From Daphnia pulex (Eukaryota > Arthropoda > Branchiopoda > Diplostraca > Daphniidae), in the NCBI RefSeq assembly GCF_021134715.1, contig NC_060023.1, forward strand, positions 9,982,001 through 10,046,000: 64,000 bases of DNA, read 5' to 3'. Below are positions 40,869 to 51,885 of this stretch, piece by piece. Position 1 is the stretch's first letter. Each line of letters begins with the position of its first letter. A program made the translations under genes and the position numbers. The notes beneath the pieces were generated by a model. The model was not told the origin of the DNA. It did no database searches and saw nothing but the letters and a program-made list of their open reading frames with translations.

Positions 40869-42856
40869 ATGTCGACACAAAAACCAAATTGTGAAGAAGA
40901 GGAAACTCAGTTATTTAAATTGAATGATGCCAATGATTCAGAGGTTTTCTTTGTAGTTGATGAAGTTGGTTCTGAACATGGCAGTACAGCGAATGAAGAA
41001 GACGAGCCAGAAGTTGTGTTTGTAGAAGAAAAATCCTGCCATATAGTAACTGACAATACTACACCACAATCAAGGGGAAAAGCAACTGCAACTCAAAATA
41101 TCATTAATGAAGATGGGAATGATGAACCTGAGATCATTTTTGCTAGTGAAAGTCATGTTGTTTCATCATCTGTTTCAAAACCAGAAACTGCTGCTGCAAC
41201 ATCTGATGGACCATTGTCTACTGAGCAGGACACACCTGTAACTATAGAATATTATTCTTCTAATGATTGTTGGTATTTATTAAGTATTTTCATGATTTCA
41301 GGTTAGCTTAGGTAAACCTATATCTGAAAATGAGAATGGACCTGAAGTTATTTTCGTTCAAGATGTATCTGGAATGTTTTGCTTAGATACCACACCAGAA
41401 GTGGGAACAAAGAAACCATTAGGACCAAGATTTACGAGGGTAAGTAATACTGTGGATAAATATTCTGATTAAACTATAATTATTTCTTGGTTTTTCATTA
41501 GGAATTTAGTTCAACTCTCAAATCTGGAGAAGATACTACAGACTCTACAGGAGATAGTGTAAAACAAGACAACAGATGCTTTAACTGTTTGGGTGACCAC
41601 TCTCTTATGAACTGCCCAAACCCAAAGAATCAGAAAGAAATATCAAAAAATCGTTCTTCATTCATGCAGAAGCAGCCAGCACGAATGTAATGCTAACCTC
41701 TAAAAAGTCAAGTGATAAATAACAGTCACACCATAAATGAGTGCATTGTACCATTTTACTATCTTACTATTTTTCTTTCTATTGTTTAGGAATCGTTATC
41801 ATATTGACAAGCCTAGCAAATTTGATCATTTTACTCCTGGTGTCATCAGTAGAGAGTTACGGGAAGCTTTGGGTCTAAGAAGTTCTGAAATCCCGTTGCA
41901 TATCTATCAAATGCGGATTTTAGGATACCCTCCTGGCTGGATAGAGCATATTAAAGAATATTCTTCTGGGTTAGAAATGATTGATGCTGCCACTTCTCCC
42001 TCTTCAACTGAAGCAAACCAAACAGTTACTTATGACTATGAAAAAATCATCGATTACCCTGGCTTCAACGTTCCTGTTGATCGACGAGTCCGTGACGTAA
42101 GTGGAACCCATTTTGCTTTTATAATACAGTGTAAATTTTTTTAACGCTAATCAACCGCAGGATTGGCGCTATTTAAACTTTCCTCCAATGCAAGAGCACA
42201 ATTCCAAAGAAGCTCTCATCGCCAATTTAAAGATGCACAGTAAAACTCAAAAGAATTCTAGTGAAGAAACGAATTTGGTTTGTTGCTAGATAAAATCGTT
42301 GAAATGTTGTCAAATAAGTTAAAATTCCTTATTTTAGGAAATCGTTGACATGGATACATCCATAGAAGACCTTGAAGAAAAGCGCCAGGCATTGCTTGCT
42401 GAGTTGGGAGATGAAGACGATGACTGTGTTATTGAAGAAAATTTTGAAGGGAGTGAAACCACTAACCCAACCAACACAACAACTGGCATCGTTACTGGGG
42501 ACACATTGAAAGAGAGTGGATCTCCCAACCTAACCAACGAGGTTCAGGAAATGGATATTGCTGCAGTGACGATTCCTACCTCGTCAATATCAGATCTACC
42601 TCTAAATATTGAGTCACCAATCAACAATCAAGACTTGTCACCGAAAAAGAGCAAGCTCTTGGCAATGGGAACTCCTGTCTCTATACGATATTCACCTTAT
42701 AATATCCTACCTTCACGAGACAAGTTTGCGCAAAATGGGAAACTTGGGACCATGGGTGAACTTGAACTATACGAAAATCTTCCAAATAGTACGGGCGCTT
42801 TTCAAAAGATGCGATCTTTACTTCAAAAGGCGAAGCAAATGTTTAATAGGAAATAA
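40869..42856 (+). CDS. ZCCHC8: ZCCHC8 homologue, nuclear exosome targeting (NEXT) subunit, 544 aa
   Basis: Six exons: 40869-41237, 41302-41439, 41502-41686, 41790-42096, 42161-42277, 42338-42856 (1635 nt). An acidic, disordered amino part is followed by one CCHC zinc knuckle (CFNCLGDHSLMNC). Then comes a PSP domain (FDHFTPGVISRELREALGL and QMRILGYPPGWIEH), the arrangement of ZCCHC8. In animals it scaffolds MTR4 and RBM7 to feed promoter upstream transcripts and other nuclear RNAs to the exosome. The carboxy end (GAFQKMRSLLQKAKQMFNRK) is a basic helix. Start ATG 40869 is the first in frame. Divergent from IDE; tail to tail with the next gene, 63 bp between stops. Confidence 0.93.
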
Positions 42857-42919
42857 ATGGCACTGAAAAATCGTTTATTTGAAAAATGTATGTATTTTTT
42901 TGAAAAATTAAGACTTTCA

Positions 42920-44166
42920 TCATCTTCGGAACTGTCGCCGGAACTTTTCGAAATAAAAGTCGTCGCTTGCCTTATCATGCTCTTTTTTCCCACCGACATT
43001 GTCTAACCTTTTAGGTAACTCTACAGGGACGGCTGGTTTGACAGAAGCTTCAGCACGTTTCTTACGTGGGGGGCCAGATTCTTCAATATTAACTAAAAAT
43101 ATGTAAAAATATGATTAGAAATTTTTAATTAAGTATAGATCAATAATAGAAAGGTACATCTGTTATGCTGGACAAAATTAACGGCCATGTTAGTCGGAAC
43201 AAACATTGAAGGACCATCTTTTTTACGAAGTCTTTCTTGAAGCAGCTTCTGTTTTGCTTCTTCAGTTGCTTCAATATTCTTAATTTTGGCCCTTTAATAA
43301 AATAATTATGAAAGTCATTGTAAAAATTTTTAATATAAAAATGTTTTAGACTGGCATACTCTATTCCTAGATCTACTTCCGGAATTCCGCTAAGCATCTG
43401 GTTGGATAACATTTCTTCAGATTGGACACTAGATTTCACTCTCAGATATTCAGGTACTGACGAAAAAGCAATTTCTTCAGGAGTCAGGTATTTATTACTT
43501 TTATCTTCATCCTCTTGCATTAGACCTTTCCTTTTTGCAAGTTGCTCCTCAATATACTTCATCCTAAAAAGAATAAACATTTTATAACTGAATTGCAAGA
43601 GTTGTAAATGAATAATATTTACACACATTTCTGCATCTTCATCTCGAGTGTTGGTTTCCACGGAAAACTGTGTACCAATTCCAGTTTCATATGCATCATC
43701 AGCAGATGAACTATTTTGCTTTCCAGCTTTAACTGCCTTCATATCAGCCATTCCACCAGTTGTAACTTTGAAGGGATCATTCTTTACTTAAACAAGTAAA
43801 CTAGTTAATGCATGATCTTGTATAAATTTCTATATACACTGCCTTACCACTGTAACTTCCTCTTCAACAGTTATTCGCTTGCCAATTGCCAATGCCACAG
43901 CACTAATACCGTGGGGTCTCTCTCTTAACTTTTGTAACTCTTTTGTCTCTTCCAGCTTTAACCTAGAAAATTAGGAAATTAAATATGACAATACATTTTA
44001 AATTATATTATTTATAAGAATGTGCATACAACACGTCGAGCTCATCACTGCCACCAGCATCATCGTCCTCTTCAATTTCGAGACGTTTTCTCATAGGTTT
44101 TCTACTTGGTTTCTTGAATTTAAATGTTAGAGAAGCTTCTCCCGAATTATCACCAATTTCTTCCAT
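42920..44166 (-). CDS. TLS1/C9orf78 homologue, spliceosome-associated protein, 305 aa
   Basis: Six exons on the minus strand: 44166-44030, 43962-43848, 43781-43627, 43563-43360, 43291-43158, 43092-42920 (918 nt). Signature segments: LKLEETKELQKLRERPHGISAVAL, NDPFKVTTGGM, ETNTRDEDAEMMKYIEEQLAKRKG, EEMLSNQMLSGIPEVDLGIE, FVPTNMAVNFVQHNR and the end DDFYFEKFRRQFRR. They match the hepatocellular-carcinoma-antigen-59 (Tls1) family. Fission yeast Tls1 and human C9orf78 act with the spliceosome (Brr2). A disordered, charged nuclear protein. The donor at 44029 and acceptor at 43963 are chosen to keep the frame. Convergent with ZCCHC8. Confidence 0.93.
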
Positions 44167-46081
44167 ATTTTTTTACGATTTGTTTAATTGTTCTGTAACT
44201 TAAAAAGGCGTCCCGTTCTTTTAGACAAAAACAAAACAGAAGCAGTACAGTGACATACAACCTTGACAGATTGCCGATATATGGGAAATTCGGAATCGTA
44301 TTTGAGTAATTCTTCAACTTGACCAGAGTGATAGGTATAAAAATATTTTTATTCTTAAATATTTAAATAGAATTATTCTCAAATTAATGAGTCATTAAAT
44401 GAAGGAATAAACTGACAAAAACTGGCAACAGTTAGAGCTTACTCCATCTCACGGTGTCATGCAAATGGCGACCATTGTTGTGCATTTCAATTTAGAATAT
44501 TTACCTAAACATGCTGAGTTTGTTGGAGTGGGATTGGAATAAGAGTCTTCATTAAACTTACTGTCTTTTCGTTTTATTTATTAGAAAATAGCATTATAGA
44601 GTTTCCTCAATGTTTTTGTTAGTCAAGCACAGATTTCAGCTTTTGCTTCTTTCTAAGTGTTAAAAAATCATTCCTTCCTGAAGCCTGAAATGAATCTTTT
44701 GATAGCACAAATTGAGTAACCAATATAAGTATAATATTATATTATCACCTTATTTATACATTTTTCGACAGAATTTTGCGGAATTTTTCGTAATATTTGT
44801 TCTTTTCATTTTGCTTTTTTCCTATTGCTATGTTTAAGGGGGCACTGGAAGGATAACGTTGCTTGAACCTAATCACCTCCTACTCTTTTTGAATTTCTAG
44901 AAGAACTCTTCCGCTTGATCCTAAACCAAAGACGTGTACTTCACTGTGATCAGACTCTCTTGCCTTGACTGCAAGATACTCGGTGAATCTCCGCCTGCCG
45001 TAAGCATCCTGGCTTCCTGGAAACCTTTTCATCTTCTAAGATGAAGAATTTTCACGATTGCACTATTGTGGAATCCTCGAGTCGTCAAACATTGCATGAA
45101 GCTCAGAGTTGTGTATGTCTCTCTTGCTGCAATGTTTCTTGCATATGGATTGGAATACCACTCCTGTAGATGGGATGTCTATAGTTTCATGAGCAGGAGG
45201 TGTTGGTGTGCCAACCCATCAGGAAGATCAGAATTATCTTCTTCTCCCTTAAGGAAATGTAAGTTTTTTCGGTTTTGTAATTTGTGCGTTTTGTTGATGT
45301 AATTAATTATATAAGAACGTAAATGCGTGGTTATTTAAAGTTTTAGTTGGGATTTAGAGTTATTTTCCGCTGTCTAACTATCCATAAAAAGGTCTATAAG
45401 AGCCTGAAAATGAAGACAACGTTAAGGACATTGTAAAATTAAGGTCCTCTTTACATCAGGCGGCTGACCCAGCTGAAAATCGTTTCCGAGACGTTAAACA
45501 ACTTCAATGAACGCAGTAGATTACGACAAATTATAGACAAATGATTTAAATGTCCTGTAAATAATAATTGTGCCTTGTGTAAAGGTACACAAATTTCTGT
45601 CTGCTAATATTAATTATTTGATAGATATTAATTTTAATATACCTCCATGTTACTAATAGCTGGAAGTTTGTCTTTTTTCGAGAACATCGATTTGATCCAT
45701 TATTGCGTGGTGAGATACTTTCTTTTATGTCACTTAAGTGAGCTCTACAGTTTGGATTATTAGATTTCCTCAGATAATGCTAAGCTTTTTATAATGAAAT
45801 CAAAGAAATTTACAGAAGTTGTTAAACCGTTTTTCCAACTGAATCTTAATTTTCCCTGTTGGTTTCTCTGACAATGATTTATGCATAACAATGCATTACA
45901 TTTCCTTTCGTTCACAGGATATGTCAGCCAGGTCAAATTGAAGCTTTTTTTCTAATGCAGAACATTTTGACTTCGTCACCTTGCTGCTTGTTAATTGGGA
46001 ATGTTGTTAAATTAGGAACAACTGCTGTTTTTCTTCCACATGTACTTGTTTTTGCTTAAGGTGTTTTAAACGTGTGCGCCA
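44167..46081 (+). other. Intergenic region with a possible short secreted-protein exon
   Basis: AT-rich. An ORF at 45066-45302 includes from Met 45099 MKLRVVYVSLAAMFLAYG, which resembles a signal peptide, then a Cys-containing stretch (CRWDVYSFMSRRCWC). It reaches a good donor-like TGTAAGT near 45259. No second exon was found, so no gene is called. The promoter of the TLS1 gene lies at the left end. Confidence 0.3.
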
Positions 46082-46089
46082 GGTGGCCA

Positions 46090-46437
46090 TGAAGTACAGA
46101 GGTACGTGGGCGGAGACATTCATGATAGTGTCCGCTTGTTTAGTTGTTTCGGGAATATTGTCGGGCTTCATTGCTAGATACTACCGGATGCTACTCAATT
46201 CGCCAGTTTATACTTTGCTATTTCCCATTATGAAAATGAAAAAGGTATTCTGGTTTGCATTCCTCAAGTTTTTAGTGTGTAACATATTTGTGTGTGAATT
46301 TACAGGTAAACTAGCCTATAATTCTCTTAGCCAAAATATCCGATGACGTGGCATGACTTTGATCCCGAAATGTTAGCTTTTGCTGCCTGTATAGGCTGTA
46401 CGAATTTTGTTTGTTTGATCAGAGTAAGTTATATTTA
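46090..46437 (+). CDS. Hypothetical small membrane protein (5' part, unrecognised)
   Basis: ATG 46090 in a good context (GTGGCCATGA) opens MKYRGTWAETF, then a single predicted membrane segment (MIVSACLVVSGILSGFIA) and ARYYRMLLNSP. The frame continues to MKMKK before a donor-like GTATTC (46243). A possible next exon starts after CTTAG near 46332 with PKYPMTWHDFDPEMLAF and ends LIR before GTAAGT near 46423, in frame. A third exon near 46488 is doubtful. I do not recognise the family. Coding potential rests only on the open frame, splice-like sites and hydrophobicity. Confidence 0.3.
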
Positions 46438-47140
46438 ACAATTATTCGTCTAGAAGGCGAATAGATAACTTAGTTTCAGTTTTGTAGACTGCCAGTGAAG
46501 TAAAAGCAAGTGTGGAGTTTGTGGACCTGTGGTTTTATATGATAATACACTCAAATCATCATCGTCGTAAGTTATTAAATTACCCATTAGATATGTTCAT
46601 AAATAATTACGATCCCGGGGATTTTTTTTTATACAGGCCATTTTGATTTTTTACTGTGATCCACTTTAAACGCTTGCGTACGGCGATCATACGTATCCCG
46701 TAGGTAATCATTACAGATTTATAATTTCCATTTGTTGTTGAGTTAATGTTTTTTTTTTTTCTTTTTGCAATTTATCTACCTTGAGCTAATGATAACTGAA
46801 TTAATATGAAACTCACCAGACCTGCACCCAGACCGAACTGAATTCTTCATTTTTAAGTATTGACAACATTTAAACCACTGCGCTGGATAGCTCAACTCGG
46901 TAATAACAGATTTCTCACGTTCAGTTCACCCGGTGGAAAGGATGGTATCCAACAAGTCAATTAATCTCAACTATCTGTAAAGCTTGTTTCATCAATCTCT
47001 GCTGTGTCTACGCAGACTGGCAATCCGACATGCAAAGCATTCTGCCTCCCAGTATGAAGGGCACAACAGACTTCCAACAGCAGATAAAAGTAGAGGTGTA
47101 CTGCCCTAGTTTGTCCAGACAGGATGTCCTTCTCGCTTGA
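46438..47140 (+). other. Intergenic left of the YYT array
   Basis: AT-rich, no gene seen. A stretch at about 46876-46930 (GGATAGCTCAACTCGGTAA) resembles a tRNA D-arm but does not fold into a tRNA. Confidence 0.4.
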
Positions 47141-47485
47141 AGGTCACGAGAAACATTACGTAAAACTGGCATGCGGTAGTGTAGAGGTTGGGTGAGAATG
47201 ACACGTGTTTCATCATTATCAAAGCAGGTACAATAGCCGCAAGGGTAAGGTATTTGGTATTCATTTTGATATTGGTTTTCTTTTTGTAGACCCATCCCCA
47301 GCAACGTCTACCTAAAGAAGGAAAGGCCAGTTTGCATTTCAATCGAAGGTCATGGAGATCATTAAGTAAAACGTGTCATGCAGTGGCGTAGAGGTTGGGT
47401 GAGAACGGGACGTTTTGTATCATTATCAAGAAGGTAAAATAACCGCAAGGCTTAATAGGAGGGGTGAGAAAAAGTCGTATAAAAG
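47141..47485 (+). promoter_or_regulatory. Two copies of the YYT-family upstream module; second with TATA box
   Basis: A block of about 110-140 bp occurs at 47141-47240 and again at 47343-47485. Common pieces: GGCATGCGGTAGTGTAGAGG (variant in copy 2), GGTTGGGTGAGAA, TTTCATCATTATCAA and TAGCCGCAAGG. Copy 2 ends in GTCGTATAAAAGG (TATA at 47478). Further copies lie at 49297-49440 and, inverted, at about 58949-59090 and 59541-59690. Its repeated position just upstream of TATAAAAGG argues for a promoter role; this is inference. Confidence 0.6.
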
Positions 47486-47727
47486 GCGAGAGAAAAGTCG
47501 ATAGGGATCAGTCGAGCGAGTATCTCCGACACGGTAAGAGCTGCTGTGCATTATTTGCTATCAGGCATCAGCTGCAATCTTCGTCGTATTGTCAGTTAAT
47601 TTTCAGTGAAGTAAATTATTTCAGTTAATTTTCTGTTGTTCCATGGAGTTATGTATCAAATTTCAATTTTTTTTTCTCTTTGTTAATATGCTAGTTATTT
47701 TTGCATATTATTTTTAAATTATTTATT

Positions 47728-48192
47728 GTCTAGTCGTATGTAAGGGCAAAGAAAAGGCGAAAGAAATCAGTCGAGTGAATATTTCCGATATACAAGAGCT
47801 AAAGTGCACCACATGTCACCAACTGCATTCTTCGTCGCGCTACCAGTTTCATTCATGGGTGAATATTCTGTTTTTTTGTATGGAAAGTTTTATTCCATTT
47901 ATATTTCAATATGCTATTAGCCAGTTATTGTTGAATAATAATGTTTGAATTTAATAATTGTCTAGTAAACTGTGCTGTTGTTGGGTGTTGTATCGTTGAT
48001 AGCTGTGTCGACCACTGGTGTACCGATGATTCTTGGGTGTGGCGGATACCAAAGCACTACACTCCCGCCTTACTACACAACATACAACACAACCAGTTGC
48101 TACACCAATGCTTTAAATACTACTCCACCAAGGAACCAGAGTGTTACACACCTACAAATGCCGCGCCAGCTTATTACACCGAGGCTCCCTAA
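47728..48192 (+). pseudogene. YYT-family unit 1, frame-disrupted
   Basis: Leader exon ends ATGG before GTGAAT (ATG 47855). The second exon starts after GTCTAG at 47966. In intact relatives this junction gives MV-YG-VVLLLGVV, a signal peptide. Here a small deletion after the splice site shifts the frame (GCCIVDSC) and the hydrophobic stretch LLGVVSLIAVST lies in another frame. The last part is back in frame with YYT repeats (KYYSTKEPECYTP, AAPAYYTEAP, TAA 48190). Its TATA box is also degraded (TATGTAAGG). Likely a decaying copy. Confidence 0.65.
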
Positions 48193-48538
48193 CACAACAC
48201 CACCAAGTCATTGGAGTACTACACCACTACATATCATGGGTAAGTATTTTGTTATGTGGAGTTTTAATATGCTAACTACTAAATACACAAATTATTTATT
48301 GTCTAGTATGAAAGGAGAGAAAAGGTGAAAGAATTCAGCAGCCGAGTGAGCATCTCCGTTACGGCATTAGGAAATGCCGTGCACTATTTGTCAACAACTT
48401 CATTCTTCATCGAATTCCAAGTTTTAAATTAAGGTAAAAAAATTTCCATAGAGTTGTGAATTAACTTTACTTTTTTGTATTTGTTGTTATACCAGTGCCA
48501 TAGTTGAAAATTAATGTTAAAATTTATTAATCGTCTAG

Positions 48539-48846
48539 TAAACTATGGCGTCGTGCTGCTGTTGGGTGTTGTATCGTTGATGGTTGTTGGTTCAGCCATG
48601 GTGTACCGATATCTCCAGGGTATGGTGGGTACCAACAACAACACCACGAAGGCAGCGGAGTACTACACCACGAAGGCAGCGGAGTACTACACCACGAAGG
48701 CAGCGGAATACTACACCACGAAGGCAGCAGAGTACTACACTACATCCTACGCTGCTCCAAAGGCCCCGAGCTCGAGCTCTATCACCAAGTCACCGGAGTA
48801 TTACACAACTACGTATGCAGCGCCAGCTTACTACACCGTCGTATAA
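48539..48846 (+). CDS. YYT-family secreted repeat protein, main exon (unit 2)
   Basis: After acceptor GTCTAG (48533-48538) the frame gives [19 protein letters not shown] (signal peptide), a short linker, then four perfect KAAEYYTT repeats (48652-48735), SYAAPKAPSSSS and TKSPEYYTTTYAAPAYYTVV with stop TAA at 48844. The expected leader exon upstream (48300-48432) lacks the ATGG-GTAAAT start/donor seen in other units, so the start is unclear. An in-frame ATG in the intron (48514) could serve if unspliced. Tyr/Thr-rich tandem repeats after a signal peptide suggest an extracellular structural or coating protein; function unknown. The stop codon overlaps a TATA box. Confidence 0.6.
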
Positions 48847-48850
48847 AAGG
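48838..48850 (+). promoter_or_regulatory. TATA box overlapping the stop codon of YYT unit 2
   Basis: GTCGTATAAAAGG: codons GTC GTA TAA end the YYT frame, and TATAAAAG (48842-48849) is the TATA box of the next leader exon. The same GTCGTATAAAAGG occurs at the head of other units (47474, 50020, and inverted at 58346 and 59533). Confidence 0.7.
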
Positions 48851-49194
48851 AGAGAGAAGAGTCAAATGAAATCAGTCGATGGAGCATCTCCGACACGGTA
48901 ACATCTGTAGTGAATTATTTGTCACAACCTGCATTTTTCGTCAGTTATGGGTTATGGTTATGGGTAAATATTCCTTTTTTTTTTCATGGAGTCTTGTAGT
49001 GTATGTATGTATGTAATGTATGCCATTTTTTTCTATTTCTAACATGCCAATTATTTAATATTAATGTTTAAATTATTTATTGTCTAGTCGTATTAAAGGA
49101 GACAACAGGTGATCATTTCCGACATGGCAATAACTGCGGTGCACTATTCGTTACCAACTGCATTCTTCGTCGTACCACCAGTTTGCTATCATGG
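48851..49194 (+). other. Two YYT leader exons without a following main exon
   Basis: Leader exons end in ATGG before GTAAAT: ATG 48960 and ATG 49191. Each is preceded by the ATCTCCGACAC / CATTTCCGACA start-region motif and CTGCATTCTTCGTCG. The intron after the first runs to GTCTAG at about 49087, but instead of a main exon the next promoter-like TCGTATTAAAGG follows directly. Either leader could splice to the main exon at 49656. Confidence 0.55.
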
Positions 49195-49296
49195 GTAAAT
49201 ATTCTTTTTTCTACATGGAGTTGTGAAATGTGAATCAATTCTTTTTATTTGTTTTTGTCAGTTACAATGGAAAAATTCGTTGTTCACGCTTGTAGT

Positions 49297-49958
49297 TCAC
49301 AAGAAACGTTTCGTAAAACTGGCATGCGGTGGTGTAGAGGTTAGGTGAGAACCGGACGTTTTCCATCATTATCAAAAAGGTACAATAGCCGCAAGGCTCA
49401 AGAGGTGGATCAGGGTGAGAAAAAGTTGTATAAAAGGAGAGAAACGGGTACAGAAATCAGTTGAGCGAGTATCTCCGACACGGCAACAGCAACTGCAGTG
49501 CACAATATGTCAGGAACTGCCTTCTTCGTCGCTTTACTGCCCTCAATTATGGTCAAATATTTATATAGAGTTGTGTATCAACTCTACATTTTTTTTCCTG
49601 TTTGTTAACATGCCAGTTTTTATTGAATGCTAATGTTTATTCATTAATTGTCTAGTAAAATATCGAGCTGCTGCTGCTATCGTCGTCGTGCTGATGTTGG
49701 GTGTCGTATTGGCTCGGTCAACCACTGGTGTACTGATGTCTTTTGGGTATGGTGGTTATGAAACCGCAACGCCGCACGTTACTACACCGAGGCCTCCAAG
49801 TACTTCACCACCAAGTCTCCAGATTATTACACCACAACTTCGCTGCCCGAGCTACTACACCAAATCCCCGAAGTACTATTCTTCCCCGAGATACGCCATT
49901 AAAGGGTCGAGTACTACACCGAGGCCCCTATTTACTACACCACTACATATCATGGTAA
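49297..49958 (+). pseudogene. YYT-family unit 3 with promoter module, frame-shifted repeat region
   Basis: Upstream module 49297-49440 with TTGTATAAAAGG, leader near 49432-49551, main exon from 49656 (after GTCTAG). The main exon opens VKYRAAAAIVVVLMLGVVLARS, a good signal peptide, then GVLMSFGYGGYETAT. Beyond that the YYT repeats (RYYTEASKYFTTKSPDYYTT) lie in a different frame from the signal peptide, and the open frame reads Pro/Thr-rich instead (TTPRPPSTSPP). The leader's own donor is altered (ATGGTCAAAT). Probably decaying. An inverted copy lies at 58342-58746. Confidence 0.55.
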
Positions 49959-50019
49959 ATATTCTGTTACATGGAATTTAAAATGCGAACTAATGAATAT
50001 CCAAATTATTTATTGTCTA

Positions 50020-50443
50020 GTCGTATAAAAGGAGAGAAGGCGATAGATATCTGTCGAATGGTTATCACCGGCATGGCAACAACTAATAGTGCAGTAGTCG
50101 TCACCAACTGCATTCTTCGTCGTACCACCAGTTTTGCAATCATTGGTAAATAATTTTTTTTTTTTTTTGTGGAGGTGTGGATCAGCTCTACGTGTTGTAT
50201 TTTTTAATATGCCAGTTATTATTGCATATGTTTCAATTTAATTATTGTTTCGTATACTATTATGTCGTGCTGCTGTTGGGTGTCGTTTCGTTGATGGCTG
50301 GGTCGACCACTGGTGTACTGATTTCTCCTGGGAATGGCGGACACCAAAGCACGACGCCGCCGTCTTACTATGGAACATCAACATACGACACGACCAGTTA
50401 TTACACCGAGGCCCCCAAGTACTACACCACCAAGGAACCATAG
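50020..50443 (+). pseudogene. YYT-family unit 4, start codon and acceptor altered
   Basis: Leader 50020-50143 starts with TCGTATAAAAGG, but the start/donor reads ATTGGTAAAT instead of ATGGGTAAAT. The acceptor of the main exon reads TTTCG instead of TTTAG (50251-50252). The main exon itself is clean: [20 protein letters not shown], then GGHQSTTPPSYYGT, DTTSYYTEAPKYYTTKEP and TAG at 50441. Signal peptide plus YYT repeats are intact, but expression as a spliced product is doubtful. Inverted copy at 57927-58193. Confidence 0.6.
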
Positions 50444-50590
50444 TGTTACACAACTACAAATGCCGCGCCAGCTTTAATCATTGGTAAATATGAATTTTTT
50501 TTTCATTGAGATGTGTATCAACTGTACTTATTATTTTTAATATGGTAGTTATTATTGCATATAAATGTTAAAATTATTTTTATTGTTTAG

Positions 50591-51345
50591 TTATCTATGG
50601 CGTGCTGCTGTTGGGTGTTGAATCGTTGATGGCTGGATTGACAGCTGGTGTGCCGATGTCTCCTGGGTATGGCGGGTATCAAACCACAACGCCGGCGTCT
50701 GACTGCACGACAACATACGGAATGACCAGTTACTACACTGAGGCCTCCATGTACTACACCACCAATGTTCCAGATTGTTATACAAAAACATAAGCTTTCT
50801 CGAGTTACTACGCAGAAGCCCCGAAGTATTATTCTACCCCGAGCTCTTTCACCAAGTCACCGGAGTATTACACAACTACGTATGCAGCGCCAGCTTACTA
50901 CACCGAGGCTACCAAATACTACTCTGCTCTTAACTACTGCACCGAGGCTCTAGCTTATCACACCACCAACGGTCGAAATCTACACAAAAGTGCCAAAGTA
51001 CTACTCTGTCCCGAGCTACACATCTCTAACTGAGGTGGCCAAGTATTACGTATCCTTAATTAACCAACCGCTGCCCCTTCGTATTATGCTGAACCGAAAT
51101 ACTACACTGAAGCCCCAGTTTACTACACCACAACCTACGCTACACCCTGCTACTACACCGAAGCTCTGAAGCAGTACACTACGAAGGGACCCGAGTACTA
51201 TGCCACTACATACGATGCTCCGACCTACTACACCGAAGCTCTGAAGTGTTACTCTGCCTCCAGTTACTACACCGTCAAGTCATCTGAACGTTACACCACG
51301 ACCTACGCTTCTCCAACTTACTACAGGGAGGTTCCTAACTATTAG
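50591..51345 (+). pseudogene. YYT-family unit 5, long repeat array broken by stops
   Basis: Main exon from 50591 (after TTGTTTAG): VIYGVLLLGVESLMAG, GYGGYQTTTPA, MTSYYTEASMYYTTNVP, TAA at 50791. After this stop the repeat array continues to 51345 as degraded YYT units (SYYAEAPKYYSTPSS, TKSPEYYTTTYAAPAYYTEA, then more in shifting frames) and ends in a TAG. The ancestral protein was therefore much longer. Inverted copy at about 57025-57779. Confidence 0.6.
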
Positions 51346-51885
51346 AGCCAAATTTGTTTTATTTATCTGTGTATAGGTTTTCTGTCGTATCATAATAGTT
51401 ACTTGTCGCTGGTAATTGTTGTTGTTCTTAAATTAGAAAATATACGTATTAAAGCGGGTAATTAAATTGTACGACTTCTCTTGCCACCTTCTAGCCTTTT
51501 GACGTTGAAAAGTGTTCCGATCTGATTTTGATGTCGAAGATTTGGAATTGATATGCTCTAGTCACTTTTGGAACTTGAACCCATTTCACTTTCAGGGTAG
51601 GTTAGGAGAAACTTGCTGTTGTTCATTTGTTCTAAATTTTATCATTTAACAGCTCTGTAATTTTAAGATTCTTAGACTCTTCGTAGTATTTTATTGAAAG
51701 GTAATCTGGAGATAAAAGATACTTGTAATATCATTTGTGCAAGAATGTAAGACTTGACAATTTTAAGTACTTAGACACAATGAACAAAAACTTTAATAAG
51801 GAATTGCTTTGTTGTCCCACCTCCACCCACAATTCCACCGCATTTTACAATCACATACATATATACATACATACACTTAAGCTAA
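51346..51885 (+). other. Arm sequence between YYT unit 5 and the MITE
   Basis: AT-rich, including an ATAAAG-type end signal region near 51445 that would suit the YYT 3' end. No gene seen. Mirrored at about 56485-57024. Confidence 0.4.

Noticed and set aside
45066-45302. Secreted Cys-containing peptide gene
   Set aside because: Only one exon with a signal-like start; no continuation found, so no gene called.
46876-46935. tRNA-like D-arm sequence (GGATAGCTCAACTCGGTAA)
   Set aside because: No acceptor stem, anticodon arm or canonical T-loop could be found around it.
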